From JBQTII01 sp052387905 (GTDB lineage Bacteria > Actinomycetota > Actinomycetes > Sporichthyales > Sporichthyaceae): 64,000 nt of DNA. Shown piece by piece: positions 63,529-64,000 of this stretch; positions within the stretch are counted from its first letter, which is position 1; each line of letters begins with the position of its first letter. The position numbers and the translations under genes are program-made. Location: contig JBQTIR010000022.1 of the NCBI GenBank assembly GCA_052387905.1, forward strand, positions 25,889-89,888, read 5' to 3'. The notes beneath the pieces are model-generated. The model did not search any database. It was not told the origin of the DNA and saw nothing but the letters and a program-made list of their open reading frames with translations.

Positions 63529-63879
63529 GTGGCAAGTGGCAATGCGATCAGAGGCAGCCGCGTCGGCGCCGGCCCGATGGGCGAGGCCGAGCGTGGCGAT
63601 TCAGCGCCTCGGTTCTGGATCTCGTACTTCTGCGCCAACGGGCACGAGACCCGACCGAGCTTCGCTGAGGACCTGAGTGTCACGGCGCCGGAGACGTGGG
63701 ACTGCCCGCGCTGCGGACTCCCCGCAGGCCAGGACAAGGAGGCGCCCCCCGCGCCCCCGCGCACGGAGCCGTACAAGACGCACCTGGCCTACGTGCGCGA
63801 GCGGCGCACCGAAGAGGACGGCCAAGCGATCCTCGCCGAGGCCCTCGACAAGTTGCGCGCCACGGGCCGTCCGTACTGA
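63529..63879 (+). CDS. rbpA: RNA polymerase-binding protein RbpA
   Basis: 116 residues, GTG start with GGAG about nine bases upstream. The N-terminal GNAIRGSRVGAGPMGEAERG, the zinc site FCANGHET ... DCPRCGLPAG and the C-terminal sigma-binding helix (HLAYVRERRTEEDGQAILAE) identify RbpA. It stabilises the open complex with the primary sigma factor and is found only in actinobacteria. Confidence 0.97.
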   Translation: MASGNAIRGSRVGAGPMGEAERGDSAPRFWISYFCANGHETRPSFAEDLSVTAPETWDCPRCGLPAGQDKEAPPAPPRTEPYKTHLAYVRERRTEEDGQAILAEALDKLRATGRPY

Positions 63880-63896
63880 AATCTCGTAGCGTCCGA

Positions 63897-63929
63897 CCCA
63901 ACCTTGGCTGTGTGCCACGGTGGGTTGGG
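63897..63929 (+). terminator. Terminator hairpin after rbpA
   Basis: CCCAACC (63897-63903) pairs with GGTTGGG (63923-63929), and inner bases GGC/GCC extend the stem with bulges. It starts 17 bp after the rbpA stop. Confidence 0.6.
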
Positions 63930-64000
63930 CGGGAACGGCGGTTGGGGGGGGGGGTGGTGGTTGGAGGGTGTGGGTCGGGGGCCCGCGCGTGCCGAAGGGC
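63930..64000. other. G-rich non-coding tail of the window
   Basis: The last 71 bp include a run of 11 G near 63944-63954 followed by further G-runs on the same strand. I see no gene. It could fold as a G-quadruplex, or the run could mark a sequence end of lower quality. Confidence 0.4.

Overview
The window is high-GC chromosomal DNA of an actinomycete. The evidence is the dense use of GTG starts and ATGA/GTGA start-stop overlaps, the order uvrA ... uvrC-rapZ-yvcK-whiA-gap-pgk-tpi-secG-rbpA (WhiA and RbpA are actinobacterial proteins), and several TANNNT boxes six bases before a start codon (leaderless mRNAs). The genus cannot be fixed from the sequence. I found no rRNA, tRNA, CRISPR array, transposase or integrase.

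Left part (1-17.4 kb): catabolism of CoA-activated, probably cyclic, acids. It holds a truncated thiolase, an HSDL2-type SDR, an aldehyde dehydrogenase, a cytochrome P450, a set resembling the cyclohexanecarboxyl-CoA ring-opening genes (BadI-like crotonase, BadH-like SDR, AliB-like acyl-CoA dehydrogenase, MarR regulator), a large substrate-binding lipoprotein, two tandem GAF-LuxR regulators, an acyl-CoA ligase, a two-subunit acyl-CoA dehydrogenase and a PECR-type SDR. Together they could import, hydroxylate, activate, dehydrogenate, hydrate and cleave a ring or branched acid.

Middle part (17.4-41.4 kb): a surface-glycan locus. It carries five GT2-type glycosyltransferases, a UDP-glucose 4-epimerase, the dTDP-rhamnose genes rmlB-rmlD-rmlC with rmlA about 8 kb away, two secreted GH16 enzymes, a WbsX/GH99-like protein, five SAM methyltransferases and two sulfotransferase-like proteins. 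Many members occur as diverged pairs (GT2, GH16, methyltransferase, sulfotransferase). One methyltransferase is broken by a 5-bp tandem duplication. A 27-codon remnant of a long-type rmlA is still coupled to rmlB.

Right part (41.4-64 kb): a PIN/Phd toxin-antitoxin pair, an MBL hydrolase, secreted proteins including an M4 metalloprotease, uvrA, two Rieske lipoproteins, uvrC and the rapZ-yvcK-whiA / glycolysis / secG / rbpA block. Two small cargo segments here (the toxin-antitoxin pair, and a secreted-protein plus membrane-protein pair) are each bounded by a diverged second copy of the neighbouring gene's 3' end in direct orientation. This looks like an insertion or replacement signature without any visible recombinase, and it is the most unusual structural observation in the window.
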